In this document: in pieces, positions 12,185-26,070 of the stretch
Numbering within the stretch: the first letter of the stretch is position 1
Layout: every line of letters begins with the position of its first letter
Assembly (NCBI RefSeq): GCF_002865645.1
Contig: NW_020194589.1
Location: 3,137,750 to 3,201,749 of the forward strand
Origin: Hyaloscypha bicolor E
Lineage: Eukaryota > Ascomycota > Leotiomycetes > Helotiales > Hyaloscyphaceae
Direction: 5' to 3'
DNA: 64,000 bases
Program-made: the position numbers and the translations under genes
Notes under the pieces: generated by a model
Databases searched by the model: none
What the model was told of the DNA's origin: nothing
What the model saw: the letters and a program-made list of their open reading frames with translations, nothing else

Positions 12185-12456
12185 ATTAGTTAATTATTTA
12201 ATATAAAAATTTAAGTTTTTATAAAATAATAATTCTTAAGTTAAAAACTTTTTTAAATTTCTTAGTTATTATTTTAATTTTGAAATTTAATAATTAAAAT
12301 AATTATTAATTAAAGTAAATTTTATTTTAAATATAAAATACTATATATAATAATATACTATATAAAAAGGTTCTAGTATTTTTTATTTAATATATAATAA
12401 CTTATATTATTAAAGAAGGTAATATATAAATAATCTTTAATTATTTAAATACGACA

Positions 12457-12625
12457 CGCTCCCTTAATAATGAAGTTATTATTTATCTAATATTATAATT
12501 ATAATATTAGAACTAAGTATTAAATTTCTTAAATCCTATTTAAATTAAGAAATTATTAAACTTAGTATAATCTAATAGTTTAGTTAAACTATTTACTTTT
12601 TAATTTTTTAAAGAAATATAATTAA
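12457..12625 (-). pseudogene. Copia RNase H C-terminal fragment and polypurine tract
   Basis: Copia internal DNA between its 3' LTR and gypsy copy B. On the minus strand the first part reads as the C-terminal tail of copia RNase H (LTKLLDYTKF-like). It is followed by the purine-rich sequence aagggagcg directly before the LTR start, in the position expected of the polypurine tract. Confidence 0.75.
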
Positions 12626-12630
12626 GGTTT

Positions 12631-12934
12631 TATAATAGGTACACGTAATAGTATATAAATAGGTATTAGATATTATAAATCTAGTTTCTTATTTTGGGTA
12701 TAACTTGTAATTAGAATTATATAAATTATATGGGATTTCCTAATTAAGTAAAGGGCTTTATATGCCTGGCTAAGTACTAGGGAATATATAGGGAAATACT
12801 CCTAGCTTTAAAGAGGGATATTAATTAGTTTTTTATTAGAATTAATTCTTGGAATTAGTTATATTTATAAGTATTACTTTATAGCTTACTTACCTTAATT
12901 ACTTATATATTACCTTATTATTACGTGCCTTATA
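12631..12934 (+). repeat. 5' LTR of gypsy copy B
   Basis: 304 bp, collinear with the other LTRs of this family. Confidence 0.92.
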
Positions 12935-13259
12935 TTCTAATTAATCTAATCTTTGGGAAGTAGTTTATTATAAGGTAATTAAGCTATTAATAAATAAAAT
13001 TACTAATAGCTAGAGTATTAACTAGAAGAAGTATTTCTATTATTACTAGGGTAACCTAGTTAGGTATTTAGGGAAGTGCCTAGTTAGTTACTCTAGCTAT
13101 TACCTAATTAGGAGAAGGAAGTAGAACTTAGATACTTTTAGAACTAGCTAGTAAAATAATAATAATAGAGAAGCTAGTAATAGCTTATTATTACATTACT
13201 AAGTTAGAAGCAGAAATATAATAAAGAAAGAATCTAGAGAATTTAGAAGCTTAGATTTA

Positions 13260-16200
13260 CTATTTTAAGGAAATTCGGGTACCTATTATAAAACCTATTA
13301 TATTACTAGTAATATATTTAGTTTATAGGGCTTTAAAAACCCGAGAATTACTAACTTATAAGGGGAAAAGTATTAAGGAAGCCCAGGACTTCTTTTATTA
13401 GGCAAAGCTAAAATAGTATAAAGATAGCGGAATTACTTAGGCTATAGATATAATAAAGGTTATATATTATACTTCTTACTTTAAGAATATAGCTAGGGAT
13501 ATCTGGAAATATAAAAAGTAATTAGTAAGTATTAATATTATAGATTAGGAAACTTTTATTAAGTTTATAAAGAATTTTATCTTAGATCCGGAAAACTATA
13601 ATAATAATATTCTTACTAAGTTTAAGAATATAAAATAGTAACTAGGTTAGAGTATCTAAAGCTTTATATCTTACTTAAATAGCCTATTAGATAACTTGGG
13701 ATATATGAGTTTACTACGAGAGTAGGATAACTTATTTAGTAGCTTAAGGCAAGAGATTTGGAACGAGATTAATTACTAAGAAAATGCTTTATAAGAAAAA
13801 GAAAAGCTTATTTCTATGGCTATAAGAGTCGAGAATAACTTGAACCTATTTACTTAACGGGAATATAATAATAAGCTAACGGGTTAATAAAAGAAAGGAA
13901 ATTAGAGAAAAAAAAGAGGAAATAATAAAGAGAAATAGAAAAGAAATATATTCTCATTATAAGATTTATATAACTAGAGTAATAAAGATATAATAACGGG
14001 GTCTAATATAGTACCCGTATTAGGATCTATAAGACTAGATATAACTTGCTTTATTTATTAGAAAGAAAATTACTATATTATTACTTGCCTAAATTAGGGA
14101 AAACCGACTTACTATAACTATAATAAGTCTGGCTATAAGGCATATAAGTATCTAAAACTAAAGAAGCCAGGAAACGGGCGCGCCCTATAGTAATTATACT
14201 CATTTATATTATAGAGAGCAAGGCTCCTAAAATAAGAATAGTAATTAAGATTATTATTAAGATAAGGAAAAATAGGTAAAAAGTTAGAATATTAGTTAAC
14301 TCGGATATAAAAACTAATTATATAAAGAGAAAGTTAGCCTTAGATATAGGTATTTTATTAATATTAAGAATAATTCTCTTATTCTCGCTAGAGAAAAGAA
14401 AAATTCATTTATATAGAGATTATATTCTTAGGATTATTACTAAGAATATACTAGGGAACTAAAAAGAAACTAATATATACTTTATATTATATAATTTTAA
14501 TTTAAATTATATTAATATAATACTTGGATTCCTATAGCTTTACTAGATTAATTCCCTAATTTCCTTTAGGGAAGTAATATAAAAATACTAGATTTAATTA
14601 TAGAAAATTAAAGTTCTAAATATTAGGAAGTTTACTAAAGTAATAAAGCATAAGGTATATATTTTTCTATTAATTACCTATTTTATAATAAATAGCTAAA
14701 GAATTACTACTATTATTATAAATAAGATAGCTATATTTTCTAGGAAATATTAGGATCTTTTCTGAGTATTTTTTATAAAGGCTATAGGTATATTACCTAA
14801 CTATTATATAATAGAGTATTATATAGATCTAAAACCAGGATTCTAATTATTATATAGTTCTATATATACTTTATTAGAAAGAAAGCTTAAAGTTTTTTGG
14901 GAATATCTTAATACTAGCTTAGAGAAAAAGTAAATCCGTTATTTTACTAGCCTAGCTAGTATCCTAATTATATTTATTCTAAAGAAAGAAGGTGGCTTAT
15001 ATTTATATATTAATTATCGGGGTCTAAATAGGATTATTATTAAGAACTAAATACTATTATTACTTATTAGTAAGATAATAAATAGGCTTTATAAAATAAA
15101 AGTATATATAAAGTTAAACTTAAAAAATATTTATTATTAGTTATAAATACGGGAAAGTAATAAGTAAAAGATAGTATTTTAAATATATTATAAATATTTT
15201 AAGTATTATATTATATTTTTTAGATTATCTAATACTCTAGTAATATTTCAGGCATATATTAATTATATACTAGTAGGCTTTATAAATATTATTTATATAA
15301 TTTATCTAGATAATATTTTAATTTATTTAGAGAATCTAGAATAGTATATAATAGTAATCTAATATATACTCGAGTAATTATAGTAATATTAGCTTTTTAT
15401 AAACTTAGTAAAATACGAGTTTAATATAGAAAAAGTAAAGTTTCTGGAATTTATAATTAGCCTAGATAATATAGAAATAGAGGCTAGCCGGATTATAGCT
15501 ATTAGGAAATAGCTGGCTCTAAAGAATAATATTCAAGAAGTTTAAGTATTTCTGGGTTTTACTAATTTTTACTAGAGGTTTATTTATAAATATTTTAGAG
15601 TAATAAAAAAATTAACTAATTTACTAAAAACTAGTAGAAAACTACTATATTAGTTTAGCTAGACAGATAAGGCAAATAAGGCTTTTAGGGAGCTATAAAT
15701 TATATTTATAATAGTGCTAATTCTTTATTATTTTAACCTAGCCTTAAAAATTCGTATAAAAACAAATACTTTAGGATTTATAATTACAGGTATAATTTCC
15801 TAGCTCTTTAGTAAGAAAGTAAAAGCCAGGTAATATCTTATTACTTTCTATTTAAAAAAGATAACTATAATTAAAAGCAGGTATGAAATATATAATTCTA
15901 AACTCTTAGCTATTATTTTAGTATTTTATATTTAGTAATATTACCTAATATATATCCGGTATATTATTATTATTAAAATAGATTATAATAACCTGAAATA
16001 CTTTATAACTAAGAGAAAACTAAATAGTTAATAGATAAGATAAGTAAAGAAGCTAGCTATCTTTAACTTTATCTTAAAATACTAGCCAAGATATAATAAT
16101 CCCGCTAATAGGCTATTAAGAAAGCCAGACTTTATAGTAAGTATAAATAAAAATACTTTATTACTTATATTTTATAATAAGCTATAAAATATAAAATAGA

Positions 16201-17935
16201 GAGCCTTATAAATAGTAGTAATAGAATGCTATACTATTTCTATAATACTATAATATAAGGCCTAGGAGAAAGAAGATAAGTATTTCTTAATTAGCGAGAT
16301 ATTAAGGAATTCTAAAAAGGAAATTCATTTTAGTAATAAAGTAATACTAGAGATATTATTACTTAAGCCTATTACTAGTATAGCTAGTTATAAATAATAC
16401 GTATTACGAATTCTAATTATATAAGTAACTAGATCTAAAATAGTATATGAGAAAAACAGAAAAATATTATTTAAACTACTATTATAGTACTAAAGGCTTA
16501 ATTTATTAGTATAATACTAGTAATATAAATAATTCTTAAAAGAAATCTTTATTAGAACTATTAAAACTTGGGAATTTAATATATCTAGGTTATTAAGATA
16601 TTAGGGCGCTATTTATATACTAAATAAGCCGGCTCTTAAAAAAGAATTACTATAAGCTAATTATAATAATTCTATAAGTAAGTATTTTAGTACTAGTAAG
16701 ATACTAGAGATTCTCTAGAGAAAGTATTTCTAGTAAAGTATAAGAAAAGATATAAAAAACTATATTAGAACTTATTTTATATATTAATAAACTAAGGTAA
16801 AGAAATATTTACTATATAATATACTTAGTTTATTTCTTTTTTCTTTTAAGCTATAATAAGAAATTACTATAAACTTTATTACGGGGCTACTTCTTTCTAG
16901 GTTTTATAATAAAGTATATAATTCTATACTTATTATTATTAATAAATATATAAAAATAGTATAATATATTCTAATTACTAAAGAAATCTTGGCTCCTAAG
17001 CTAGTAGAGCTATTTATATATTATATTATTAAAGATTTTAGTATACCTGCAGGTATAACCTCTAATAAAGAATCTGTCTTTATAAGTAAGTTCTAGTTAA
17101 GTTTATATTTCTACTTAAAGATTTAATAATAACTAAGTATAGTATTTTACTTATAAACTAATAGATAAATAAAGAATCTAAACCAAACTCTAGAATAATA
17201 CTTGAGATACTATACTAGCTACTAGTAAAATAACTAGGTAGTAAAGCTTGCTTTTATAGAATTCACGTATAATAACTTTATATATTTAATAATAAAAATA
17301 TCTCTATTTTATATATTATATAGATTTTATTCTAGTATAGAACTATATATTAAGAATAATATTTCAGAAAAAGAAGTACTAGTAATATATAAAAGAATAT
17401 AAAGAATTTAAGTAAAATAGGAAGCGCTAGAGAAATAATAATAAGAAGTAATAAATATATAAAAAAAGTATTATAATAAGAAATATATTAATAAGAAATT
17501 TAAGATATATAATAAAGTCATACTTTATATAAAGAATATTTAATAATTATAACCTAATATAAAGCTAGTAAATAGATATCTCGGCTTCTTTAAAGTTCTA
17601 GAAGTTATAGGAATATATAAATAGGTATATTACTTGAAATTATTATTATTATATTAGATCCATAATATTTTCCACGTTTCTTTCTTAAAATTATAGTACT
17701 CGCAAGCTAGTATTATAATAGAACTAGAGCTAGTTAAGATTGAGGGCAAAAAGGAATTCGAGATAGAATTTATTATAGCCTATAAGGAAAGTAGAAAAGA
17801 AAGAAAGTATTTTATTTATTAGAAAAGCTACTTACTAATAAATAATATATGGAAATTACTAAGTAATCTAGAAAATATAGCTCAAGAATTATAAGAATAC
17901 TTGGAAAAAAGTAATATTATAATATTATTAGCTAA
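13260..17935 (+). pseudogene. gag-pol relic of gypsy copy B (RIP-degraded)
   Basis: Collinear with the 5,830-10,480 relic and recognised by the same landmarks: a YLDN reverse transcriptase site near 15,304, the RNase H motif near 15,720-15,810, integrase from about 16,700, and a C-terminal chromodomain-like KGY/NLEN segment. Frames are closed by TAA/TAG. Copy A and copy B differ mostly by C/T and G/A. Neither is intact. Confidence 0.85.
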
Positions 17936-17949
17936 ATAGAGGCGCAAAA

Positions 17950-19311
17950 AATAAATGCTTTTATTAGGAAACTATTAAAAAACCATATATTTATTCTTGA
18001 AAAAACCATGCGAAAATTATTAAAAACTTTAATTTCTATATCTTATAAATACCCTATTCTCGTAATTACTCTCTATTATTCTTATTATTATTCTTATTAG
18101 AATTCTCTCGAGAAATAAATAGCAAATTAGCCTAGAAAGCTATTAGCTATTAGTAAGAAATAAGAAGAAAATAAGCTTACTTAATATTAAAGAATATTAA
18201 TTATGCCTTTAAGAATACTTTATACTTATACTAAGCTAGTAAGAATTACTTAACTTATTTCTTGAATTATTAAGGGAATCTATTAGCCTTAAATAATAGC
18301 TTTAATATAAGAAGTATATATAATTTAGTATAAATAAAGGGCCATAATAGCCTTTTTTCTTTTAGGTAAAGGTTAGGCAAAATACTTATATATATTAATA
18401 GCTTAGAGAAAATAGTTTAACTATATTATATATACTTAAGAAATCTTAAATAGTATTAGAATAGGAAATAAAAGAAGGAAATTATAACTTATAGAATTAT
18501 ATTTCTTATTCTTAGAATAATAATAATTATATATCAAGTAGTTATTACTCTTAATATAAGTAAGATTAGGAAACTTAGTAATATTCTTAAAATATTAAAG
18601 ATAATAAGGGCAAATTAAGGATATGAGAGTATTAGCCAAATAGTTAGTAATAGGCTAATAAGTATTAAGAGAAGAATTTATCTTAATAAATAAAGAAATA
18701 AAAGAAGAAATTAGAAGAAGCTTAAAGAAAGCTTAAAAGAAGCTTAAAGAAAATTTAAAGAAGGCTTAAAAGAGAAAGGCAAGAAATAAGAAAGAGCTAG
18801 ATATAGTATTATAATTAAAGAAAAAGAAGATTAGTTAGTAGGAAAAGGGAGGCCTTTTTATAATACTTTTTCCCTAAATAGTAATCACGAATTTAGAACT
18901 AGCTTTATACTAGGAATACCTAGAAAATTTCAAAAAAGAAATTTACGAATAAACTAGAAAATTGAATTAACTTTTCTAAGCTTTTAGGCCTATAAAGTAA
19001 TAATTTATTCGCGAATAGAGGCTAAGTTAGGATTCACGAACTAATTAGGAGATTAAATAAGCTTTATATCTAATAATATATGTTATATTTATATTACTTT
19101 TGCGAGAGGGAATTACTAGAGGCAATTTACGAGCTAGCTAGGTAGGGTTAGTAAACTATATCCTTAATTCTATTACCTAGCATATTAATAGAGTAATTAT
19201 AGAGAGTTTTTAGGGAAAGCTAATAGCTAGGAAAGTTTCAGGGAAATATTTATAAAGCTATTTATAGTTTTCTCAGGCCTCTTAGGAATAAGGGCCTAGA
19301 GAGAGAGTTAA
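17950..19311 (+). other. Unassigned 3' region of gypsy copy B
   Basis: Collinear with 10,500-11,881. It retains more C/G than copy A, including landmarks such as gcgagagggaattactagag near 19,106. The plus-strand frame that ends at the LTR is interrupted only by TAA/TAG. aagcttaaag-type repeats lie at about 18,715-18,770. Confidence 0.5.
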
Positions 19312-19615
19312 TATAATAGGTACACGTAATAGTACATAAATAGGTATTAGATATTATAAATCTAGTTTCCTATTTTGGGTATAGCTTATAATTAGAATTA
19401 TATGAATTATATGGGATTTCCTAATTAAGTAAAGGGCTTTATATACCTGGCTAAGTACTAGGAAATATATAGGGAAATGCTCCTAGCTTTAGAAAGGGAT
19501 ATTAATTAGTCTTTTATTAAAATTAATTCTTGGAATTAGTTATACTTGCAAGTATTACTTTATAGCTTACTTACCTTAACTACTTATATATTACCTTACT
19601 ATTACGTGCCTTATA
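19312..19615 (+). repeat. 3' LTR of gypsy copy B
   Basis: 304 bp, followed by the GGTTT duplication at 19616-19620. Confidence 0.92.
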
Positions 19616-19620
19616 GGTTT

Positions 19621-19732
19621 ATAATATCTTTAATTATAAGATTTCTAATATAATAATATTTAATTACTATATACTTAGTTTATTTATAGAAAATAGGATT
19701 TTTAGCTAGTAATAAAGCACTATTATTATTAA
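19621..19732 (-). pseudogene. Copia RNase H fragment between nested elements
   Basis: Reads on the minus strand as the copia RNase H segment that contains ALLLAKNPIF- and KYIVIKYYYIR-like blocks. It connects the RNase H start at 26,071-26,290 with the tail at 12,457-12,625. It shows that copy B and the C-family elements interrupted one copia gene. Confidence 0.75.
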
Positions 19733-19992
19733 TATTATAGTTATTATAATATATAGTACTAATAGAAATTAGACTAGAGCTAGAGAAATATCTAGTATCT
19801 AAGTAAGGCATCTATAATTACTTAATTATTACACGTGACCCCGAGCTTAAGCTAGTACGTGAGCTCATATATAGCTTATAATTATTTAGATTCGAGGCTT
19901 TTTTAGGATTCTTTTCTTTCTTTAGCTTTAAATTATTAAGATAAAAATAATCTAATTATATTTTCTAGGCCCTAGATCTTATATTTATAACA
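19733..19992 (+). mobile_element. Solo LTR of gypsy family C, inverted relative to element C
   Basis: 260-bp LTR (TATTATAG...TAACA) identical in structure to the LTRs of element C but in the opposite orientation. It is separated from the LTR at 20031-20290 by 38 bp. Left flank is ATTAA. The immediate right flank is GATTT, but the far end of the 38-bp spacer, reverse-complemented, reads ATTAG. See the inversion finding. Confidence 0.85.
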
Positions 19993-20030
19993 GATTTTAT
20001 AAATAAGATAAATTTCTTATTTATACTAAT

Positions 20031-23000
20031 TATTATAAATATAAGATCTAGGGCCTAGAAAGCATAATTAGGTTATCTTTATCTTAATAATTTAAAGCTA
20101 AAGAAAGAAAAAAATCCCGAAAAAGCCTCGAATCTAAATAATTATAAGCTATATACGGGCCTATATATTAGCTTAAGCTCGGGGTTATATATAATAATTA
20201 GGTAATTATAAATACCTTATTTAAATACTAGATATTTCTCTAGCTCTAGTCTAACTTCTACTAGTATTATATATTATAATAATTATAATATTACTTTTTT
20301 TCTTAAAATAAGCTTATTTCCGAGCTTTAAAAGTCCCTATTAAATTTCTAAGTTATAGGTCATATATTAAAGGCTAGGGCCTTTTATATATAACTTTAAA
20401 GAATTTCTATTTATATTATATAATTTTAGTAATATATTATTCTTAATATAATCTAATTAATAAAAGAGATTCTAGAGTAATCCTAGCTATTCGGGATTCT
20501 TATTATAGAAGCTTTAAAGAGCTAGGGTATTATTACTTAATAAGGAAGCAGGATATTACTCCGGATCTGGGTTTTATTCTTTTTACTAGACTTAGTACTT
20601 TAGTTTCCTATAAAGTAATTTCATTACTTATATTTCTTAAACTTTATATTTTATTTCCCTGTCTTATAATTCTAATAATAAAGGCTTCGGATTTACTTAT
20701 CCGGAAAAAGAATTATCTAGGTCTTTATATAGCTTCTTTATATAAAATACCGGATATATTTTTATTAATTCCGGAAACTTAAGTCTAAAAAAATATCTTA
20801 CTTATTCTAGGATTTCATATAGTTTTTCTATTTAGTAAGCTAGCTTATAGCTCGGATAATTATTTTTCTAGTACTTAATAGTAATTTATATCTTATTTCT
20901 TATTCTAAAATTTACTAGTTAATAATACTTATTAGCTTAAGTAATATAATATTCTTATACTTATATTATATTCTTTTATATCTTTTATTATAATTTATAA
21001 AGCTATATTACTAGGGCCTTTATTTCTTATTTATTTAGTTCTTTTTTTAAGGTACCTAATTATACTTGGGTTTCCTAGTTAAATAATATCTGCGGTTTAT
21101 AGCCCTTTTTTATAAGAAATAAGAATTAGCCTATAGTCTTATAAACTAGAGCTACTTACTAGTAATTAATTATTATTACTTATTTATTCTAATTATTCTA
21201 GTAATAATTTATATAAAGATATAGCTATTAGTTAAAGTACTAGTTAATAATCTTTATCTAGCTATTAGTTTAGGAATAATTAGTAATTAATAATTTGAGC
21301 TTTATATTAATATGCTTATAAAACTTGCTTTAGAAATCTAATATAAACTAGGGGCCTTAATTAGATATTATAGTCTTTAAGATACTAACTTAGTAAACTA
21401 TATAAGTAAGAAATAGAAATACTAACTCTTTAGCTATTATTATATCTTAGATAAGAATTATAATAGGATACTTATCTAGGTAATTAATAAAAATTACTAC
21501 TATATTATATTTATTTCTATTTTCTAAATATTTCTTGAAATTTACTAATATATATTACTAGAAGTAATTAGGAACTAGTAATAAATATAAGAGCCCTAGC
21601 TTCTTATTTCTAGAAATATAAAATTATTAGTAAGTATAATAATTATTCCTATACTAATTAATATTTATATCTTAGCCTAGCTAGTAATAATAAGCCTAAA
21701 GAAGCTATTAAAGCTTGGCTTATTCTAAATATCTTATTAGGGGCTATATATATATTTCCTAAATAAGAGTAATATATAAGGGTATCTCGAGTATTATTAT
21801 ATTATTAGATATAAATAGTTTACTATATTATAAAAAAAGGTTATCTTATAATATCTAAGTACTTTTCTTCTTATTTCTTGCCTTATTTTATAGCCTTTCT
21901 AGTTCTAGTAATTCTTAGTTCTCACTTAATAGCTTATTTACTAGCTAGATATTATTATACTAGGTTTTTTCCTAAGCCGGGCTTATAAAAGCCTTAATTA
22001 GGGCTAATTAGAAATCCCATATAATATTATTATTAATCTTTTATTATAGGAAAAGAATTTAGGTTTAGTAAATTACTATTACCTTATTCTAGATAATTAT
22101 ATTCTTATATTTCCTATTTAGGGTATTTACTTATTTATTTAACTTATTTACCTAATATATAAGCTTAAAATAATAATAGGAAAAGTACTTTATCTAGTAA
22201 GCTTATTTTACTAAAAGCTTTTTTATAGTTATAAAGTATTTAAGGGCTCGGTAATCTAAGTAAATATAAAGAATGCCTTTTATAGGCCTTCTAGCTCTAC
22301 TTATTATTTAGTTAAAGAGAAAATAATAATAAGTATTTCTTTATTATAAATATTATAAATATTATAGTTTAGCTTTATTAATTATATAATCTTAAAAAAG
22401 AATATTATTAAGTACTAGAGTTTTATCTAAAAGTCTTATTATAAGAAAATACTAGCTATAACTCTATTTAATATATTTGTCTTAACTATAATAAGAAGAT
22501 TCGGGTTATAATAATATAGAATTAATATCGAGAATATAGCTTACTTTAGCTTAGTAAAACCTTCTTAATACTAATCTATTTACTTAAACGGAACTCCCTT
22601 ATATATTAGAGTTATTAGGGGCTTTACTATATGGCTATATTTCGTAATAAAATACTAATAAAAATTATAAAAACCTAAAAAGCCTTATATTTCTTTAACT
22701 ATTTTTAGTAATTATTAGTTCTTAATAATTATTATTTTATCTGGATCTATTTTAATACCTCTAATAAAAATAATAAAGCCTAGGTACTTTATATAAATAA
22801 TCTTAAATTCTAATTTCTTAATATTTACTTAGAGACTAGTATCTCGTAATTACTAAAAAATCTTTTATATATAGTTTTTATATTCTAGGGAATTATTTAA
22901 GTAAATTAGAATATTATTTAAATAAGCTATATAAAAGATATTAAGGTAATTAAAGAAAATATTATTTATATATCTCTAATATATAGTAGAGCTATTAGTT

Positions 23001-26000
23001 AGGCCTTTCTAAAGAACCTTATACTTATAGGCCCTATATCTCATATAAAATATTATAAGTTCTTCTAATTCTAGATCTATTTGGATTTAATAAAATACTT
23101 ACTAAATATTTAGCTTTATATAGACCTTAGCTTAAGCTAGCTATATAAGAGTCTTATAAATAAAGAAAAAAGAATAATAGTTCTTCTATATTAAGTTATT
23201 TAGCTTATAATAGTTAATATAAAATTAGAGAGCTCTATTAGCCTTTTTTATAAAAAGAATTAGAGATATAAAAGAAAACTAGCTTAGCTTAATAAAGCCT
23301 TATTAAAGGTTCTTTTTAAAGAAGTACTTAATCTCCTATAGCTTATAGATTAACTATTAATAAAGCGGGAAATACTTTAGGCTTTCTGGGCTTTTAGGAT
23401 TATTAATTTAAATCTTATAATTATATAGTTAATATAAGAATAAGATATTTAATATTTCTTTTAAGAAAATATTTATAAAATCCTTAAACTTTTCTAGTAA
23501 GACTCTTACTAATTACTATAGCTTTATTTCTCCTAGCTATTACTTGCCCGGAATAAACTTATTCTCTTATTATAATTCTAGCTCTTTATTAATCTCAAAA
23601 AATAATATTATAAAGAAAAAGTTCTTTTTTTTTATAGATTTATTTAGAAAATAGCTAGCGAGATACCTATAATATTAACTAAGGGCCTTAACTAGATCTT
23701 ATAGCTTTCTTTTAGATAATATGGATTTAATATTTCTATTTTTAGCTTAAAAAAAACTTCTATATTTCCTAAGGCTACTTATATTTCTCTATAATATTAA
23801 GCTTAATTCTTTTACTATATATGGCTTTCTAAGCCCGGCTTAGGAAAAAAATAAAGGGATTTCTTTTTTATAAGCTAAGGTCTCTAGAACTTATTTATAA
23901 CTATAGCTTTATTTTTTTTATTTATATCTTTTTAGTACTAGTTACTTTTTCCAGATTTCAAGTTCTTATATATAATAGTTAGGACCTTATCCTAATCCTT
24001 TTTTCTAGGCTAATTATCTAGCTAAATTAATTTTCTATTCTTATAATTAATTAGAATACTAGTACTTATAAACTATTATTATTTCAAAATTATATTATAC
24101 TTGCCTAGCCCTATAACTAGTATAAATACTAGAATCTTCCGTTTATTAATTAAGAATATAAGCTTAATATAATAAGTAATAAGTATGGCTTACTTATTAT
24201 TAAATTCCCTTATATTATAGGATAATACTAATTAAGTAGGCTTAATATCTAGAAATTATTTAATTATTCTTATAAACTTAAAATTAATAAAAGTATATTT
24301 GTTTATTCTAGTATTAATAAGAAAAAAAGTCTTAATACCTAATTTATTATTACTAATTATATAAGAGAATATAAATACTTTATCTCCTAGTAATTAGCTT
24401 AAATTAATTTCTATTATATCTATATAATATAGCCCTAAAAAGAAAACTTTTTTTAGGGATTCTTATTTCTCTATTTTATATCCTTAGATAGCTTACTTAT
24501 AATAAGTATTACTAGCTTAGTTACTAAAACTTACTTTATATACTTTGTCTTAGGCTCTAGATAATTCCTAGATATATAACTAAATTTATTATAGTTATAG
24601 TATTTAAGATCTAAGAATTCGGTTCTCGAAATAATAGGCTTATTTATTACTAGAGTCTTAGAAGCAGGCTTTATATAAGAAATATCTCCTGGGCTTAGCT
24701 TATTTATATCTTTATTAGCTTTCTTAAATACTTATTCTTTTTTTTTATAGTAAGCTCGGATTTACTAATTATTTATAATATAATATTATATGAACTTTAT
24801 AATATAAATAACTAGGTTATTATAATATATAGCTATGGCCTCTTAAAGCTTTTAGGTAAGCTTATTATTTAGGTTATTCTTAAGGTCTTATAAGTTAATA
24901 TTTCCGTTTATTATATATCTCAGGAATAGAATATAGAACTTCTAAAAAATCTGGCTCTTTTTTATAAATAGCTTCTTAAATACTTACCGAATATTATATT
25001 TCTTATTTGGGTTACTATATAGCTTCTTTAAATAAATATATAATTCCCTAATAATCTTATATATATATTAATTATCCTAGTTTAGGTAAAAAGAAATTAG
25101 TATAAAAATATAGCTATTTATATAGCCGAATATATAAATAATCTTAAGGTTCTCTATCTAATAAGTATTAGAATTACTATAGAGCTTATTCTTAATCTAA
25201 ACTAATTAATTATTAAAGATAATACTATTTTTAATTATATTTTTAAAAATAAGAGAATTAGGGAATTTAATTAAGTATTTACTTTCTAGAATAAGGGAAC
25301 TAGTTATTCTAATAAGCTATATAATAAGCTTCTTAATAATAGCTTTATTTTTTTATAGGGCTTGCTTGATTTCTTTTAGCTAATTATAATAATTCTTATT
25401 ATAAGTAAAAATATTATATATTTTTAGAATTAGTTTAATAATTTCTTTATATAAAGCCTCTGGGTTCTAAAATAATTCTTAGAACTTTATCTTTAATAAG
25501 GCAGGTTTCTCTTTTTCTTTTACTTTCTAGAAAAAAGTATTTCTTTTATTATAAATATTAATAAGATATTCGAATTCCTTAAGAAACTTAATAAGAAACT
25601 CTAGTTTACTTTCTAGTAATATACTAGTAGTATCTTATATTATAGCTTCTTCTAACTTACCTAGTTATTCTAGGGCTTTCTTTTATTCTAATATTAATTA
25701 ACTAGTTCGGAAATAGTTATAATATATTATATCTATATTTATTAAAAACTAATTAGGTAAGTATTATTTAGATTCTTTATAAGATTAAGAAATAGGTGAG
25801 CTTTAAATTATATTATAAGTATAAAATCTAGGGCCTAGAAAATATAGTTAGATTATCTCTATCTTAATAATTTAAAGCTAAAGAAAGAAAAGAATCCCGA
25901 AAGAGCCTCGGATCTAAATAATTATAAGCTATATACGGGCCTATATACTAGCTTAAGCTTAGGGTCACGTATAATAATTAGATAATTATAAATACCTTAC

Positions 26001-26070
26001 TTAGATACTAGATATCTCTCTAGTTCTAGTCTAATTTCTACTAGTACTATATATTATAATAACTATAATA
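20031..26070 (-). mobile_element. Ty3/gypsy retrotransposon, family C
   Basis: 6,040-bp element, coding strand minus, with 260-bp LTRs at 20031-20290 (3' LTR) and 25811-26070 (5' LTR), ends TGTTA...TAACA after allowing for RIP. Right flank is AAATC. The left flank does not match directly but is restored by inverting the 38-bp spacer at 19993-20030. It is a different family from copies A and B, since both LTR sequence and length differ. Confidence 0.88.
20291..25810 (-). pseudogene. gag-pol relic of gypsy family C
   Basis: On the minus strand the reverse transcriptase lies at about 23,400-22,650. The YLDD-type site is near 22,900 (as YLNN), followed by the KYLGF...GFLGF landmarks near 22,800-22,650. 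Integrase-like sequence follows to the left (about 22,200-20,900), and gag-like sequence lies to the right (about 25,700-24,300). Stops are TAA/TAG throughout. The order and the RT-RNase H-integrase succession identify Ty3/gypsy. Confidence 0.78.

Larger units (their letters stand above)
4458..12456 (-). repeat. 3' LTR of the copia element, split in three
   Basis: Collinear with 31829-32649 once two insertions are removed: pieces 4458-4490, 4742-5191 and 12190-12456 (about 750 bp). Differences from the right LTR are almost all C/T or G/A, plus a 70-bp length difference due to two extra 35-bp units in the right LTR. Confidence 0.92.
12631..19615 (+). mobile_element. Ty3/gypsy chromodomain retrotransposon, copy B
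   Basis: 6,985-bp element with perfect target duplication GGTTT (12626-12630 and 19616-19620), inserted in the copia RNase H region. LTRs are 12631-12934 and 19312-19615 (304 bp each). Domain order is the same as copy A. Reverse transcriptase is at about 14,850-15,550, RNase H at 15,650-16,100, integrase at 16,700-17,300 and the chromodomain-like segment at 17,750-17,930. RIP-type stops run throughout. Confidence 0.93.

Noticed and set aside
19733..20290. Large palindrome read as a TIR DNA transposon
   Set aside because: The arms are LTRs of family C: the same 260 bp recurs at 25811-26070 as the 5' LTR of a gypsy element.
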